Shown piece by piece: positions 8,634 through 16,450 of a stretch of DNA of 64,000 nucleotides; positions within the stretch are counted from its first letter, which is position 1; each line of letters begins with the position of its first letter. A model generated the notes under the pieces. It ran no database searches. It was not told where the DNA came from and saw only the letters and a list, made by a program, of their open reading frames with translations. This DNA comes from Pseudokordiimonas caeni (GTDB taxonomy: Bacteria > Pseudomonadota > Alphaproteobacteria > Sphingomonadales > Kordiimonadaceae), in assembly GCF_026719705.1 (NCBI RefSeq), contig NZ_JAPPRR010000003.1, positions 186,001-250,000 of the forward strand, read 5' to 3'. The position numbers and the translations under genes are program-made.

Positions 8634-11063
8634 ATGCTTGCCAATTATCTTCGCAGCGCCATTCGCAACATTGCCAAGGAAAGGCTTTATAGCGCCATCA
8701 ATATCGGCGGCTTGGCCGTTGGCCTGATGGCGGCGTTCCTGATCCTGCTGTTTGTCCGGTTCGAGCTTTCCTACGACAAGGAATGGGCGAATGCCGACCG
8801 TCTGTACCGGATGGATACGAGCTTCCTGACCGGCCCCGAGCCGAAGGCACGGTTGCGCCGGCTTTCCGGGCAGCTGCAGGCGGCAATGCTGAGCACCTTC
8901 CCGGAGGAGATCGAGGCCGCCGCGCGCCTGCGCGCCCTGGAGCCGACGATCCGCGACGGCGACAAGGTCACGGACGAACTGGTGCAATGGGCGGACGCGG
9001 ATCTGCTGAAAATCTTCCAGTTCAGGGTGCTCAAAGGCGACATGAAGGCTGCCTTTGGCGACAAATCGAGCCTCGCTGTCAGTCGTACCTTCGCTGAAAA
9101 CCATTTCGGGGACGCGGACCCATTGGGCCGTGTGTTGAACCTGAAAGTCTACAATCTGGACCGCGATTATCGCATCGTCGCTGTCTATGAGGACCTGCCA
9201 AGAAACAGCGAGCTGGATATTCCGGCTGTTGCCCTGATGGACGAGGAAGCCTTCGCCGAGCCGCATTGGCTCCTTCGGAACTGGGGATCGACGAGCGTCG
9301 AGCAATATGTGCTTCTGAAGAGCGGCGCTTCGTGGTCGACCATCCAGGCCGGGATGCCGGGGCTACTCGACAAATTTGTCGAAACCCGCTCGGGCAAAGG
9401 GTCGTCTTTCCTTGCCATGAACGGGATGAAATTCTCGGACTATCATGCCCACTTTGTCACGCTCGACGAGATGTCGGTGATGGCCAAGATGCAGATCCTG
9501 ATCGCCATCGCGGTTGTTCTTGTGCTGGTCGGCGCCATCAATTTCGTCAATCTGGCGACCGCGCAGGCAATCCGCCGGACGCGTGAGGTGGCGCTGCGCA
9601 AGGTTTTGGGCGCCGGGCGGCCGCAACTGATTGTCCAGTTCCTGACGGAATCGATCCTGATCACCCTGATCGCCGCCATGCTGGCGGTGGTGCTGCTGGA
9701 ATTCAGCCTGCCAGCCTTTGCCGAGTTTCTGGATGCTCCGCTTGAGCTTTCCTATGATGACGGCGTCTTCTGGGCGTCGCTGATTGCGACCGTTCTGGTC
9801 GTGGGTGGCCTTGCCGGCTTTTATCCGGCCTTCGCCATCAGCGGCAGTCGTCCCGGGCGGATCCTCATGGCCAACAAGTCGGCAGAAAGCCGGGGGACCA
9901 TCATCCTTCGGCAGGTGCTGGTGACCTTCCAGTTTGCGGTGTCGGTGATCCTGATCGTGTCCACCATCATCATCTATGGCCAGACCTGGTTCGTGACCAA
10001 CATGGACCCCGGTTATGACCGCAACAATCTTCTGGTCGTTCAGGGTGTCGACCGCGGCGACATGAAGGACAAGCGGGCGACCCTCCGGGACAAGGTGCGG
10101 AAGCTTTCGATGGTGCGTGCGGCGAGCATGTCGTCGGAAACGCCATCGGATGGCAACAACAGCGGCGGCAATTTTGGCCCGACCCCGGTCCGGGACGAAC
10201 AGATCAACATGGGCGAGATCTGGATCGATGACGCCTTCTTTGACACTTACAGGATCGAGATGGCGGCAGGCCGCAATTTTTCAGGCACCAATGAAGCTGA
10301 CGAGTTTCAGGACAATACGGATGAAAATCCGGTTGAAAACCGGGTCATGCTGAATGCCTTTGCGGCTGAACAGATGGGTTTTGCGTCGCCAGACGCCGCC
10401 ATCGGTGCGCTGGTCTATAACGGCACGCGTCCGCTGCGGATAGTCGGGGTGGCGAAGAATGCCCGCCTGCAGGACATCAACGACCCGCAGCGCGCGGAAG
10501 TCTATTATTTCACACGGGACCGGGGCTACAACCTGACCGTCCGTTTCGGCGGGTCGCCGACCGAGGTCGTCGAGGCCGTTCGTTCGGTATGGATGGAACT
10601 GGCGCCCTTCACCCCGTTTGTCTTCACTTTCGTCGATGACGCGGTGGCTGAAGAGTTTGAGGAAGAAGTGCAGATGTCAAGAATCCTGACCTTCTTCTCA
10701 GGCCTCGCTGTGCTGATCGCCAGCATGGGGCTTTATGGCCTTGCGGCGGTTTCGGCCGAGCGGCGTACCAAGGAAATTGGCATCCGCAAGGTGCTGGGTG
10801 CGCGGGTGCGTGACATCGTGATGATGATGGTCTGGCAATTCTCGCGGCCCGTGATCGTCGCCAACCTGATCGCATGGCCGGTGGCTTTCTTCACCATGTC
10901 GTCATGGCTGGAACAGTATCCGAACCGCATCGACAGCTGGTTGATGCTGCCTGCCTGCATGGCGGCAGGGCTGGCCGCGTTCCTGATCGCCTGGGCGACC
11001 GTTGCCGGACGGGCATACCTGGTGGCCCGCGCCAAACCCATCAATGCCCTGCGCTACGAATAA
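8634..11063 (+). CDS. FtsX/MacB-type ABC permease 3 of 4
   Basis: 809 residues, same double-FtsX architecture. N-terminal helix about 20-42, periplasmic domain to about 280, ARE-VALRKVLGAGRPQ in the first FtsX half, RRTKEIGIRKVLGA in the second, and the tail NPINALRYE (here preceded by AK). It is the most divergent in its periplasmic parts, and the first periplasmic domain is slightly shorter. It starts 13 bases after permease 2 stops, with AAGGGA as the ribosome site, so translation is probably coupled. It likely assembles with the shared ATPase at 2853 as a homo- or heterodimer; which permeases pair cannot be told from sequence. Confidence 0.92.
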   Translation: MLANYLRSAIRNIAKERLYSAINIGGLAVGLMAAFLILLFVRFELSYDKEWANADRLYRMDTSFLTGPEPKARLRRLSGQLQAAMLSTFPEEIEAAARLRALEPTIRDGDKVTDELVQWADADLLKIFQFRVLKGDMKAAFGDKSSLAVSRTFAENHFGDADPLGRVLNLKVYNLDRDYRIVAVYEDLPRNSELDIPAVALMDEEAFAEPHWLLRNWGSTSVEQYVLLKSGASWSTIQAGMPGLLDKFVETRSGKGSSFLAMNGMKFSDYHAHFVTLDEMSVMAKMQILIAIAVVLVLVGAINFVNLATAQAIRRTREVALRKVLGAGRPQLIVQFLTESILITLIAAMLAVVLLEFSLPAFAEFLDAPLELSYDDGVFWASLIATVLVVGGLAGFYPAFAISGSRPGRILMANKSAESRGTIILRQVLVTFQFAVSVILIVSTIIIYGQTWFVTNMDPGYDRNNLLVVQGVDRGDMKDKRATLRDKVRKLSMVRAASMSSETPSDGNNSGGNFGPTPVRDEQINMGEIWIDDAFFDTYRIEMAAGRNFSGTNEADEFQDNTDENPVENRVMLNAFAAEQMGFASPDAAIGALVYNGTRPLRIVGVAKNARLQDINDPQRAEVYYFTRDRGYNLTVRFGGSPTEVVEAVRSVWMELAPFTPFVFTFVDDAVAEEFEEEVQMSRILTFFSGLAVLIASMGLYGLAAVSAERRTKEIGIRKVLGARVRDIVMMMVWQFSRPVIVANLIAWPVAFFTMSSWLEQYPNRIDSWLMLPACMAAGLAAFLIAWATVAGRAYLVARAKPINALRYE

Positions 11064-11093
11064 GACTGATCCGAGAAGCGAGGAGAAGAGACG

Positions 11094-13616
11094 ATGTTCC
11101 GCAACTATTTCCTGACCGCCTGGCGGCATGTGTTCAAGAACAGGTTGTTTTCCTTCATCAATATCTTCGGCCTCGCCGTCGGACTGATGAGCTGCATGCT
11201 GATCTTCCTGTTTGTGGAAGACGAGCTTTCCTATGATGACTGGCTGCCGGAAGGCGACCGCATCGTGCGGCTACACAGTGCCTTCCTGTCGCCCGACCGG
11301 CCAGCGTTCCGCACGGTTTCCGCTCCCGGCTTCTGGATGGATGCCATCTCGGCCTATGCCGCAGCGGACGTTGAAACGGCAGTGCGGCTGGTGCGTACCA
11401 ACCAGACGATCATCAAGGACGAAAAGGTATTTGACGAGCGGCTGGTATTCGCCGACAGCACCTTCTTCGACATCTTCAAATTGCCGTTCGTGGCAGGGAG
11501 TGCGGCGAGCGCCTTCTCGAAGCCGATGGATTTCATCGTCAGCGAGGAAATGGCCCTCAAATATTTTGGCCGCATCGACGTGGTTGGTGAAACGCTCACG
11601 GTCTGCTGCGTTCAGGGCCAGGAAGTGGATGTCCGTGTTTCGGGCGTGATCAAGGACATCCCTGAGAACAGCCATCTCGATATCGATTTCCTCGTGTTCC
11701 TCGATCCTCCGATGTTCGACTTCGCGCCGAACATCCTGAAGACCTGGACGAGCGTGAACACGCTCACCTATTTCAAGCTGAAAGAGGGTGCGACCGTCGA
11801 GGGCTTCAAGGCGCGCGTTTATGACTGGCTGGACCGCGAAAGCCCCTTCCGCAAGATGACGGCGGATGCGGGCATGGACGGCCAGCCGAGCGATTTCATT
11901 CGCCCGAATGTGATGGCGGTGCCGGATCTGCATCTGCATGCCCGTCCTGACGCCGGCAATTTCGGCGACATGCGGCCGATGGGCGATATCCGTTTCGTCT
12001 ATACCTTCTCGGCCGTGGCCTTCCTGATCCTCGCCATCGCCTGCATCAACTTCATGAACCTGTCGACCGCACGGGCAACCCAGCGGGCACGCGAGGTCGC
12101 ACTGCGCAAGGTTCTCGGTGCATCGCGCACACAGGTTGCCCTGCAGTTTCTGGGCGAGGCGGTGATGCTGTCGCTGATTGCCCTCATGCTCGGCCTGATG
12201 GGCGTCGAGATGGTCTTGCCCGCCTACAATGATGTTCTTGGCCGCTCGCTTGAGATGACCATCGCGACGAACGGCGGGCTTATGGCCCTTGCTTTGGGGG
12301 TGGCAGTGCTCGTCGGCGTGATCGCCGGCAGCTATCCTGCACTCGTGCTGTCGCGTTTTGCGCCGGCACGTATCCTGAAGGCCAACAAGTCTTCGGATGC
12401 CGAAGGCTCCGGTCGCCTCCGTATGTTGCTCGTTGTCATCCAGTTTGCCGTATCCATCGGCCTCGCCATCTGCACGGCGGTTGTTTACGGCCAGTCCATG
12501 TATGCGCAGAAGATGGATCTCGGATTTGAAACCGAGGGCAAGATCGTGATGCGGAATTTCACGTCCGCGCCGATTGCCGAACAGCGGGAATCGATCGGCC
12601 GTGAACTGGCGGCTCTCCCCGGTGTTGAAAGCGTCGTCTTCTCGTCCGAAGTGCCGACGGATGACAATGAGAACAACACCGGCTTCCAGCTGCTGTCCGC
12701 AGCAGGTGACACCTCGGCCAACACCGAGGAACGGATCATCAACTATTTCTCGGTCGATTTCGGCTTCTTCGAGGCTTATGGCATCGACCCGGTTGCCGGC
12801 CGTACCTTTGATCGTTCCCGCGGCAATGAAGTGATCGAGGCCGCGCTCGAGGACAACAGCATCCGCCGCTCGGCCTCTGTCGTGATCAACGAGATGGCAG
12901 CCCGCAACCTTGGCTTCAGCAATGCGGCCGACGCGGTGGGGCGTGTATTGCGGGCGGGGGTCTATCGCGCCGGTCCCTATGACCTCACCATCGTTGGTGT
13001 GGTGCCGGATGTGCATTTCCGCTCCATCCGGTTCGGCAAGCAGCCGAGCGTCTATTTCGTTCAGCCGACCAACATGGATGTGGCGACCGTCACCTACCGC
13101 ACCGCTGATCTGCCGTCGCTGGTCTCCGCCATTGGCGGTACGTGGCGCCGTGTGGCCCCGAACGTGCCGATGGACATGAGCTTCCTGAATGACATGATTG
13201 CCGCCCAGTATGCTGACGATGTGGCGCAGGGCACGCTTTTCGCGGCCTTCTCGGGCCTCGCGATCCTTGTTGCCTGCCTCGGCCTTTATGGGCTTGCCCA
13301 TTTCACTGCCGAGCGCCGCACCAAGGAAATCGGGATAAGGAAGGTGATGGGGGCCCGCACGCGGGATATCGTCCGGCTGCTTGTCTGGCAGCTTTCGAAG
13401 CCCGTTGTGGTTGCAAACCTGATCGCATGGCCGGTTGCCTGGTATCTGATGGTCGACTGGCTGCAGGGTTTCGAATACCGGCTGGGGCATGGTTACATTC
13501 TGGTCGCCGCCGTGGTGGCGGGTCTCGTCGCGCTCCTTATCGCCTGGGGCACCGTGGCGGGCCGTGCCATCCGGGTCGCCAGCGCCAAACCGATCCACGC
13601 GCTCCGCTACGAATGA
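11094..13616 (+). CDS. FtsX/MacB-type ABC permease 4 of 4
   Basis: 840 residues, same eight-helix double-FtsX plan: first helix about 20-42, ARE-VALRKVLGASRTQ near residue 340, ERRTKEIGIRKVMGARTRD near 750, C-terminal tail PIHALRYE. The first periplasmic domain carries adjacent cysteines (TVCCVQG) absent from the other three. A strong ribosome site GAGGAG precedes ATG 11094. It is the last gene of the export operon, followed by a rho-independent terminator at 13645-13674. Confidence 0.92.
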   Translation: MFRNYFLTAWRHVFKNRLFSFINIFGLAVGLMSCMLIFLFVEDELSYDDWLPEGDRIVRLHSAFLSPDRPAFRTVSAPGFWMDAISAYAAADVETAVRLVRTNQTIIKDEKVFDERLVFADSTFFDIFKLPFVAGSAASAFSKPMDFIVSEEMALKYFGRIDVVGETLTVCCVQGQEVDVRVSGVIKDIPENSHLDIDFLVFLDPPMFDFAPNILKTWTSVNTLTYFKLKEGATVEGFKARVYDWLDRESPFRKMTADAGMDGQPSDFIRPNVMAVPDLHLHARPDAGNFGDMRPMGDIRFVYTFSAVAFLILAIACINFMNLSTARATQRAREVALRKVLGASRTQVALQFLGEAVMLSLIALMLGLMGVEMVLPAYNDVLGRSLEMTIATNGGLMALALGVAVLVGVIAGSYPALVLSRFAPARILKANKSSDAEGSGRLRMLLVVIQFAVSIGLAICTAVVYGQSMYAQKMDLGFETEGKIVMRNFTSAPIAEQRESIGRELAALPGVESVVFSSEVPTDDNENNTGFQLLSAAGDTSANTEERIINYFSVDFGFFEAYGIDPVAGRTFDRSRGNEVIEAALEDNSIRRSASVVINEMAARNLGFSNAADAVGRVLRAGVYRAGPYDLTIVGVVPDVHFRSIRFGKQPSVYFVQPTNMDVATVTYRTADLPSLVSAIGGTWRRVAPNVPMDMSFLNDMIAAQYADDVAQGTLFAAFSGLAILVACLGLYGLAHFTAERRTKEIGIRKVMGARTRDIVRLLVWQLSKPVVVANLIAWPVAWYLMVDWLQGFEYRLGHGYILVAAVVAGLVALLIAWGTVAGRAIRVASAKPIHALRYE

Positions 13617-13644
13617 CGTTTCCCTAGCGGGGTTCGCCCACTTG

Positions 13645-13674
13645 CCGGCGGCCACAACTGGTCGCCGGTTTTTT
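13645..13674 (+). terminator. Rho-independent terminator of the export operon
   Basis: A 10-bp stem (CCGGCGGCCA with TGGTCGCCGG, one G-U pair) and a 4-base loop, followed by six T, 29 bases after the last permease. Confidence 0.88.
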
Positions 13675-13733
13675 CTTCGTTTTTTATCGACCTGTACGCG
13701 AAATATTAATTTCCCTGTGCCAGTATGTGTCTC

Positions 13734-13782
13734 GAAATAGAACAGCGCAAAGCGCTATTTCAGGCAAAAGTTGGCGAACTTT
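13734..13782. promoter_or_regulatory. Two inverted repeats ahead of the DUF2336 gene
   Basis: GAAATAG (13734-13740) pairs with CTATTTC (13755-13761), with an inner CGC-AAA-GCG. Directly after it, AAAGTT-GGCG-AACTTT (13767-13782) is a perfect inverted repeat ending 16 bases before the chosen start codon. They may be operators or 5'-leader hairpins; no regulator is identified. Confidence 0.4.
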
Positions 13783-13798
13783 AGAACGGTGCAGGGTA

Positions 13799-14785
13799 AT
13801 GCTGATCGATTCCGTCAAGCTTGAAAAAATGATGCTGGCCAAGCGTGTGGCCAAGTTCCTCAATGGCTCGCAGTCCGATGACGACCGCATTGCCGTGGAG
13901 GATGTTGCACGCCTTCTGGCCCGCGATCTTTCCACGCAGGTGCGTGAGGTGCTGGCGTTCGAACTGCGTCACTGCGATGTTCTGCCCTCTGATCTCGCTG
14001 AAAAGATTGCCCGCGATGTGGAAGATGTGGCATCGCCTTTCCTTTCCTCGACCCATGCTTTCAATGATGAAACGCTGGCCGCACTCATCCCGTCGCTGGC
14101 GGAACATGCCCGCGTGACGATTGCCCGCCGGCCCGATCTTGGCGGCCTTGCCGTCAAGGCGCTGGCCGAGCATTCCGAAGCGCCGGGCGTGACCACGCTG
14201 GTGCGAAACGACAGTGTCGGCCTCACCCAGGAAGCTTGCGATGCCGTGGTTGGCCGCTTCGGGGGCGACCGCCGCCTGATGGACCAGCTTTCAGCGCGGG
14301 CCGACCTGCCGCTTGTGGTGGTCGAGCAGATCATCGACAAGGTTTCCGATCACTGCCGCGACACGCTGATGCAGCATTATGCCGTCGATGGCACGCTCGC
14401 CGAGAAGATCGCCGGCGGCAGCCGCATCGAGGCGCTGTGGCAACAGATTGCGAACGCGGCTCCGCAGCAAGTGCATGCGCTCGTCAACGACATGCGCAAG
14501 CAGAAGCGCCTGACCCACCTTCTGGTCGCCGAAATGGCCGAGCGTGGCAGTGCCGCTTTCCTTGAAAGCTCTTTCGCGCTGGAGGCCGGCTTGCCGATCA
14601 TCCAGGTGCGTGAAGCCCTGAACCTGAAGAAGGCGCAGGATTTTGTGGACCTGATGAAACGGATTGGCGTGTCAAAGGCGATGGCGCCGCGTTTCCTCAA
14701 TATCGCCCGCAAGCTTTATGTCGAAGGCGCCCACGGCACCAACGACAATGCAGCGCCGTCTTCGGGTCTCGCCGGCGAAGGCTGA
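13799..14785 (+). CDS. DUF2336 domain protein
   Basis: 328 residues from ATG 13799 (MLIDSVKLEK), the start that fits the family N-terminus and follows AGGG; a reading frame continues upstream but lies within the hairpin-rich leader. The protein is soluble and almost entirely alpha-helical, with HEAT-like repeating segments typical of DUF2336, a family largely restricted to alphaproteobacteria and without an established biochemical function. No catalytic motif or signal peptide is visible. It stands alone between the export operon terminator and the arsenic operon. Confidence 0.8.
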   Translation: MLIDSVKLEKMMLAKRVAKFLNGSQSDDDRIAVEDVARLLARDLSTQVREVLAFELRHCDVLPSDLAEKIARDVEDVASPFLSSTHAFNDETLAALIPSLAEHARVTIARRPDLGGLAVKALAEHSEAPGVTTLVRNDSVGLTQEACDAVVGRFGGDRRLMDQLSARADLPLVVVEQIIDKVSDHCRDTLMQHYAVDGTLAEKIAGGSRIEALWQQIANAAPQQVHALVNDMRKQKRLTHLLVAEMAERGSAAFLESSFALEAGLPIIQVREALNLKKAQDFVDLMKRIGVSKAMAPRFLNIARKLYVEGAHGTNDNAAPSSGLAGEG

Positions 14786-14838
14786 TCACGGTTTGAAATC
14801 AATATCGCTGTCTGGTGTCGCAGGGCACCGGAAGGCAC

Positions 14839-14866
14839 TTGCCTTTGCCATTAATATCTATATATC
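14839..14866 (+). promoter_or_regulatory. Promoter of the arsR operon
   Basis: -35 TTGCCT (14839-14844) and -10 TATATC (14861-14866) with 16-bp spacing. The predicted start falls at or next to the A of the arsR ATG (14874), implying a leaderless or nearly leaderless mRNA. The -10 lies inside the operator. Confidence 0.55.
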
Positions 14867-14885
14867 TTGATATATGGATATTAAT
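14850..14885. promoter_or_regulatory. ArsR operator overlapping the arsR start codon
   Basis: Two 17-bp arms (14850-14866 and 14869-14885) with a single mismatch and a TT spacer, rich in ATATC/GATAT. The element covers the -10 region, the likely start site and the first four codons of arsR, as expected for autorepression. Confidence 0.72.
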
Positions 14886-15209
14886 CAGAGCCTTTCTGCC
14901 TTCGCCGCCCTCAGCCAGGAAACCCGGCTGGAGGTCTTCCGCCTGCTGGTGCAGGCGGGGGCTGCCGGCATGCTAGCGGGCGAGGTGGCCGACAGGCTGG
15001 GCGTGCGCCAGAACACCATGTCCACCAACCTGAGTATACTTTTGCGCGCCGGGCTGATCCGCAACGAGCGGGAAGGCCGCGCGATCCGTTATTTTGCCGA
15101 TTTCGACGGGGTGAGGGGGCTCTTGGGCTTCCTCATGGAGGAATGCTGCGGCGGCAAGCCGGAGCTTTGCCAGCCCGTCATCGATACACTTGCCTGCAAA
15201 TGCCCGTGA
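14874..15209 (+). CDS. arsR: ArsR/SmtB-family transcriptional repressor
   Basis: 111 residues with a winged-helix fold: LSQETRLEVFRLL, then recognition helix RQNTMSTNLSILLRAGLI and wing EREGRAIRYF. Metalloid-binding cysteines are probably the C-terminal ones (EECC and CKCP, with ELCQ between); the classical CVC motif of E. coli ArsR helix 3 is absent, as in the type found in alphaproteobacterial arsR-aqpS operons. It represses its own operon (arsC, aquaporin) until arsenite binds. The start codon lies inside the palindromic operator and no Shine-Dalgarno site is visible. The next gene follows 10 bases later. Confidence 0.88.
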   Translation: MDINQSLSAFAALSQETRLEVFRLLVQAGAAGMLAGEVADRLGVRQNTMSTNLSILLRAGLIRNEREGRAIRYFADFDGVRGLLGFLMEECCGGKPELCQPVIDTLACKCP

Positions 15210-15219
15210 GGAAACCATC

Positions 15220-15717
15220 GTGACCGAAAAGATGCTCAATGTCCTTGTGCTGTGCACCGGGAATTCCGCGCGCTCGATCGTCGGCGAAGCGGTCTTCAAT
15301 CATCTGGGGCAGGGCCGCATCCGGGCCTACAGCGCCGGCAGCCAGCCGACCGGCAAGCCGAACCCGGCGGCCATCGCGCGGCTCGTGGAAGCCGGGATCG
15401 ATACGTCCGCTTTCCGGTCCAAAAGCTGGGACGAGTTCGCAGGTGAAGGCGCCCCCAAAATGGATATGGTGATCACCGTTTGCTCGTCTGCGGCGGGTGA
15501 GGCCTGCCCCGTGTGGCCGGGGGCACCCGTGCGCGCACACTGGGGTTACCCGGACCCCGCCCATATTCCGGACCCGGCCGCGAAGGCGGCTGCCTTCGAT
15601 GCGCTTTACAAGGATTTCTCGGGCCGCGTGGCCGAGCTTCTGTCGCATCCGCTGGAAAGCATGAACGCGGCCGAGCGGCGCGACCTTCTGGTGCAGCTTG
15701 CACCGGTGGAGGGCTGA
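15220..15717 (+). CDS. arsC: Arsenate reductase, low-molecular-weight phosphatase family
   Basis: 165 residues from GTG 15220, chosen because GAGGA lies eight bases upstream; a TTG at 15190 would overlap arsR. The P-loop CTGNSARS gives the CX5R catalytic signature near the N-terminus, and the general-acid loop is YPDPAH. Cysteines at TVCSS and EACPVW may serve the intramolecular disulfide relay. It reduces cytosolic arsenate to arsenite. It is translationally close to the aquaporin gene (four bases apart), suggesting that the arsenite produced leaves through that channel. Confidence 0.9.
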   Translation: MTEKMLNVLVLCTGNSARSIVGEAVFNHLGQGRIRAYSAGSQPTGKPNPAAIARLVEAGIDTSAFRSKSWDEFAGEGAPKMDMVITVCSSAAGEACPVWPGAPVRAHWGYPDPAHIPDPAAKAAAFDALYKDFSGRVAELLSHPLESMNAAERRDLLVQLAPVEG

Positions 15718-15721
15718 CCTG

Positions 15722-16384
15722 ATGTCGCTTGCCCGCAAACTGACGGCCGAAGCCATTGGCACCGCGCTTCTCCTCGCTACCGTTGTCGGTTCCGGCATCA
15801 TGGGGGAGCGGCTGGCGGATGGAAACGACGCCATCGCCCTCCTTGGCAATACGCTCGCAACCGGCGCTATCCTTGTGGTGTTGATCCTGATGTTCGGGCA
15901 GGTGTCTGGCGCGCATTTCAACCCCGCCGTCACCTTGGTGATGCGGGCACGGGGCGACATCAACCGGGCTGAAATGGCGGGTTACCTGCTTGTGCAGGTG
16001 ATGGCGGCAGTGGCGGGCGTTATCATCGCCCACGCCATGTTCGATATGCCTATCCTGCAGGAAAGCCAGCACATCCGCACTGGCCGCGCCATCTGGCTGA
16101 GTGAAGGGGTGGCGACCTTCGGCCTTCTGTCGACGATCCTCTGGGTCGCGCGCGCCCGGCCCGAGGCTGTGCCCATGGCCGTTGGCCTTTTTATCACCGC
16201 TGGCTACTGGTTCACCGCTTCCACAAGCTTCGCGAACCCTGCCGTCACCATCGCCCGCAGCTTCACCGATACCTTCTCGGGGATAGCGCCGAACGATGTT
16301 GTCGGCTTCATCGCCGCCCAGCTTGTGGGGGCGTTTCTCGCGCTCGGGGTGTACAAGCTGGCAAGCCCGTCACCCCGGACTTGA
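15722..16384 (+). CDS. aqpS: MIP-family channel, AqpS-like aquaglyceroporin of the ars operon
   Basis: 220 residues, six membrane helices and both half-helix signatures: HFNPAV (Asn about 67) and FANPAV in the second half. In Sinorhizobium meliloti AqpS replaces ArsB in the ars operon and lets arsenite out down its gradient; the same role is inferred here from arsR-arsC next door and the absence of arsB or acr3. ATG 15722 follows GGAGG. The last residues and the stop codon lie inside a dispersed palindromic repeat (16371-16441), so the C-terminal tail was probably rewritten by repeat insertion. Confidence 0.85.
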   Translation: MSLARKLTAEAIGTALLLATVVGSGIMGERLADGNDAIALLGNTLATGAILVVLILMFGQVSGAHFNPAVTLVMRARGDINRAEMAGYLLVQVMAAVAGVIIAHAMFDMPILQESQHIRTGRAIWLSEGVATFGLLSTILWVARARPEAVPMAVGLFITAGYWFTASTSFANPAVTIARSFTDTFSGIAPNDVVGFIAAQLVGAFLALGVYKLASPSPRT

Positions 16385-16441
16385 TCCGGGGTCCATGCTT
16401 GATGCAGGCACCGCTGGATGCCGGGTCAAGCCCGGCATGAC
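16371..16441. repeat. Dispersed double-palindrome (REP-like) element, copy 1
   Basis: Palindrome one is ACCCCGGA (16372-16379) with TCCGGGGT (16385-16392); palindrome two is ATGCCGGG (16418-16425) with CCCGGCAT (16431-16438). The reverse-complement arrangement recurs at 52517-52587. The aqpS stop codon sits in the first loop. Confidence 0.85.
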
Positions 16442-16450
16442 AGCAGGGTC

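Noticed and set aside
11271-13655. Long open frame (about 790 codons) antisense to permease 4
   Set aside because: It mirrors a well-supported gene in GC-rich DNA, has His/Arg/Gly-heavy composition without family motifs, and similar antisense frames occur opposite the HlyD, pyk, tkt and pgk genes.
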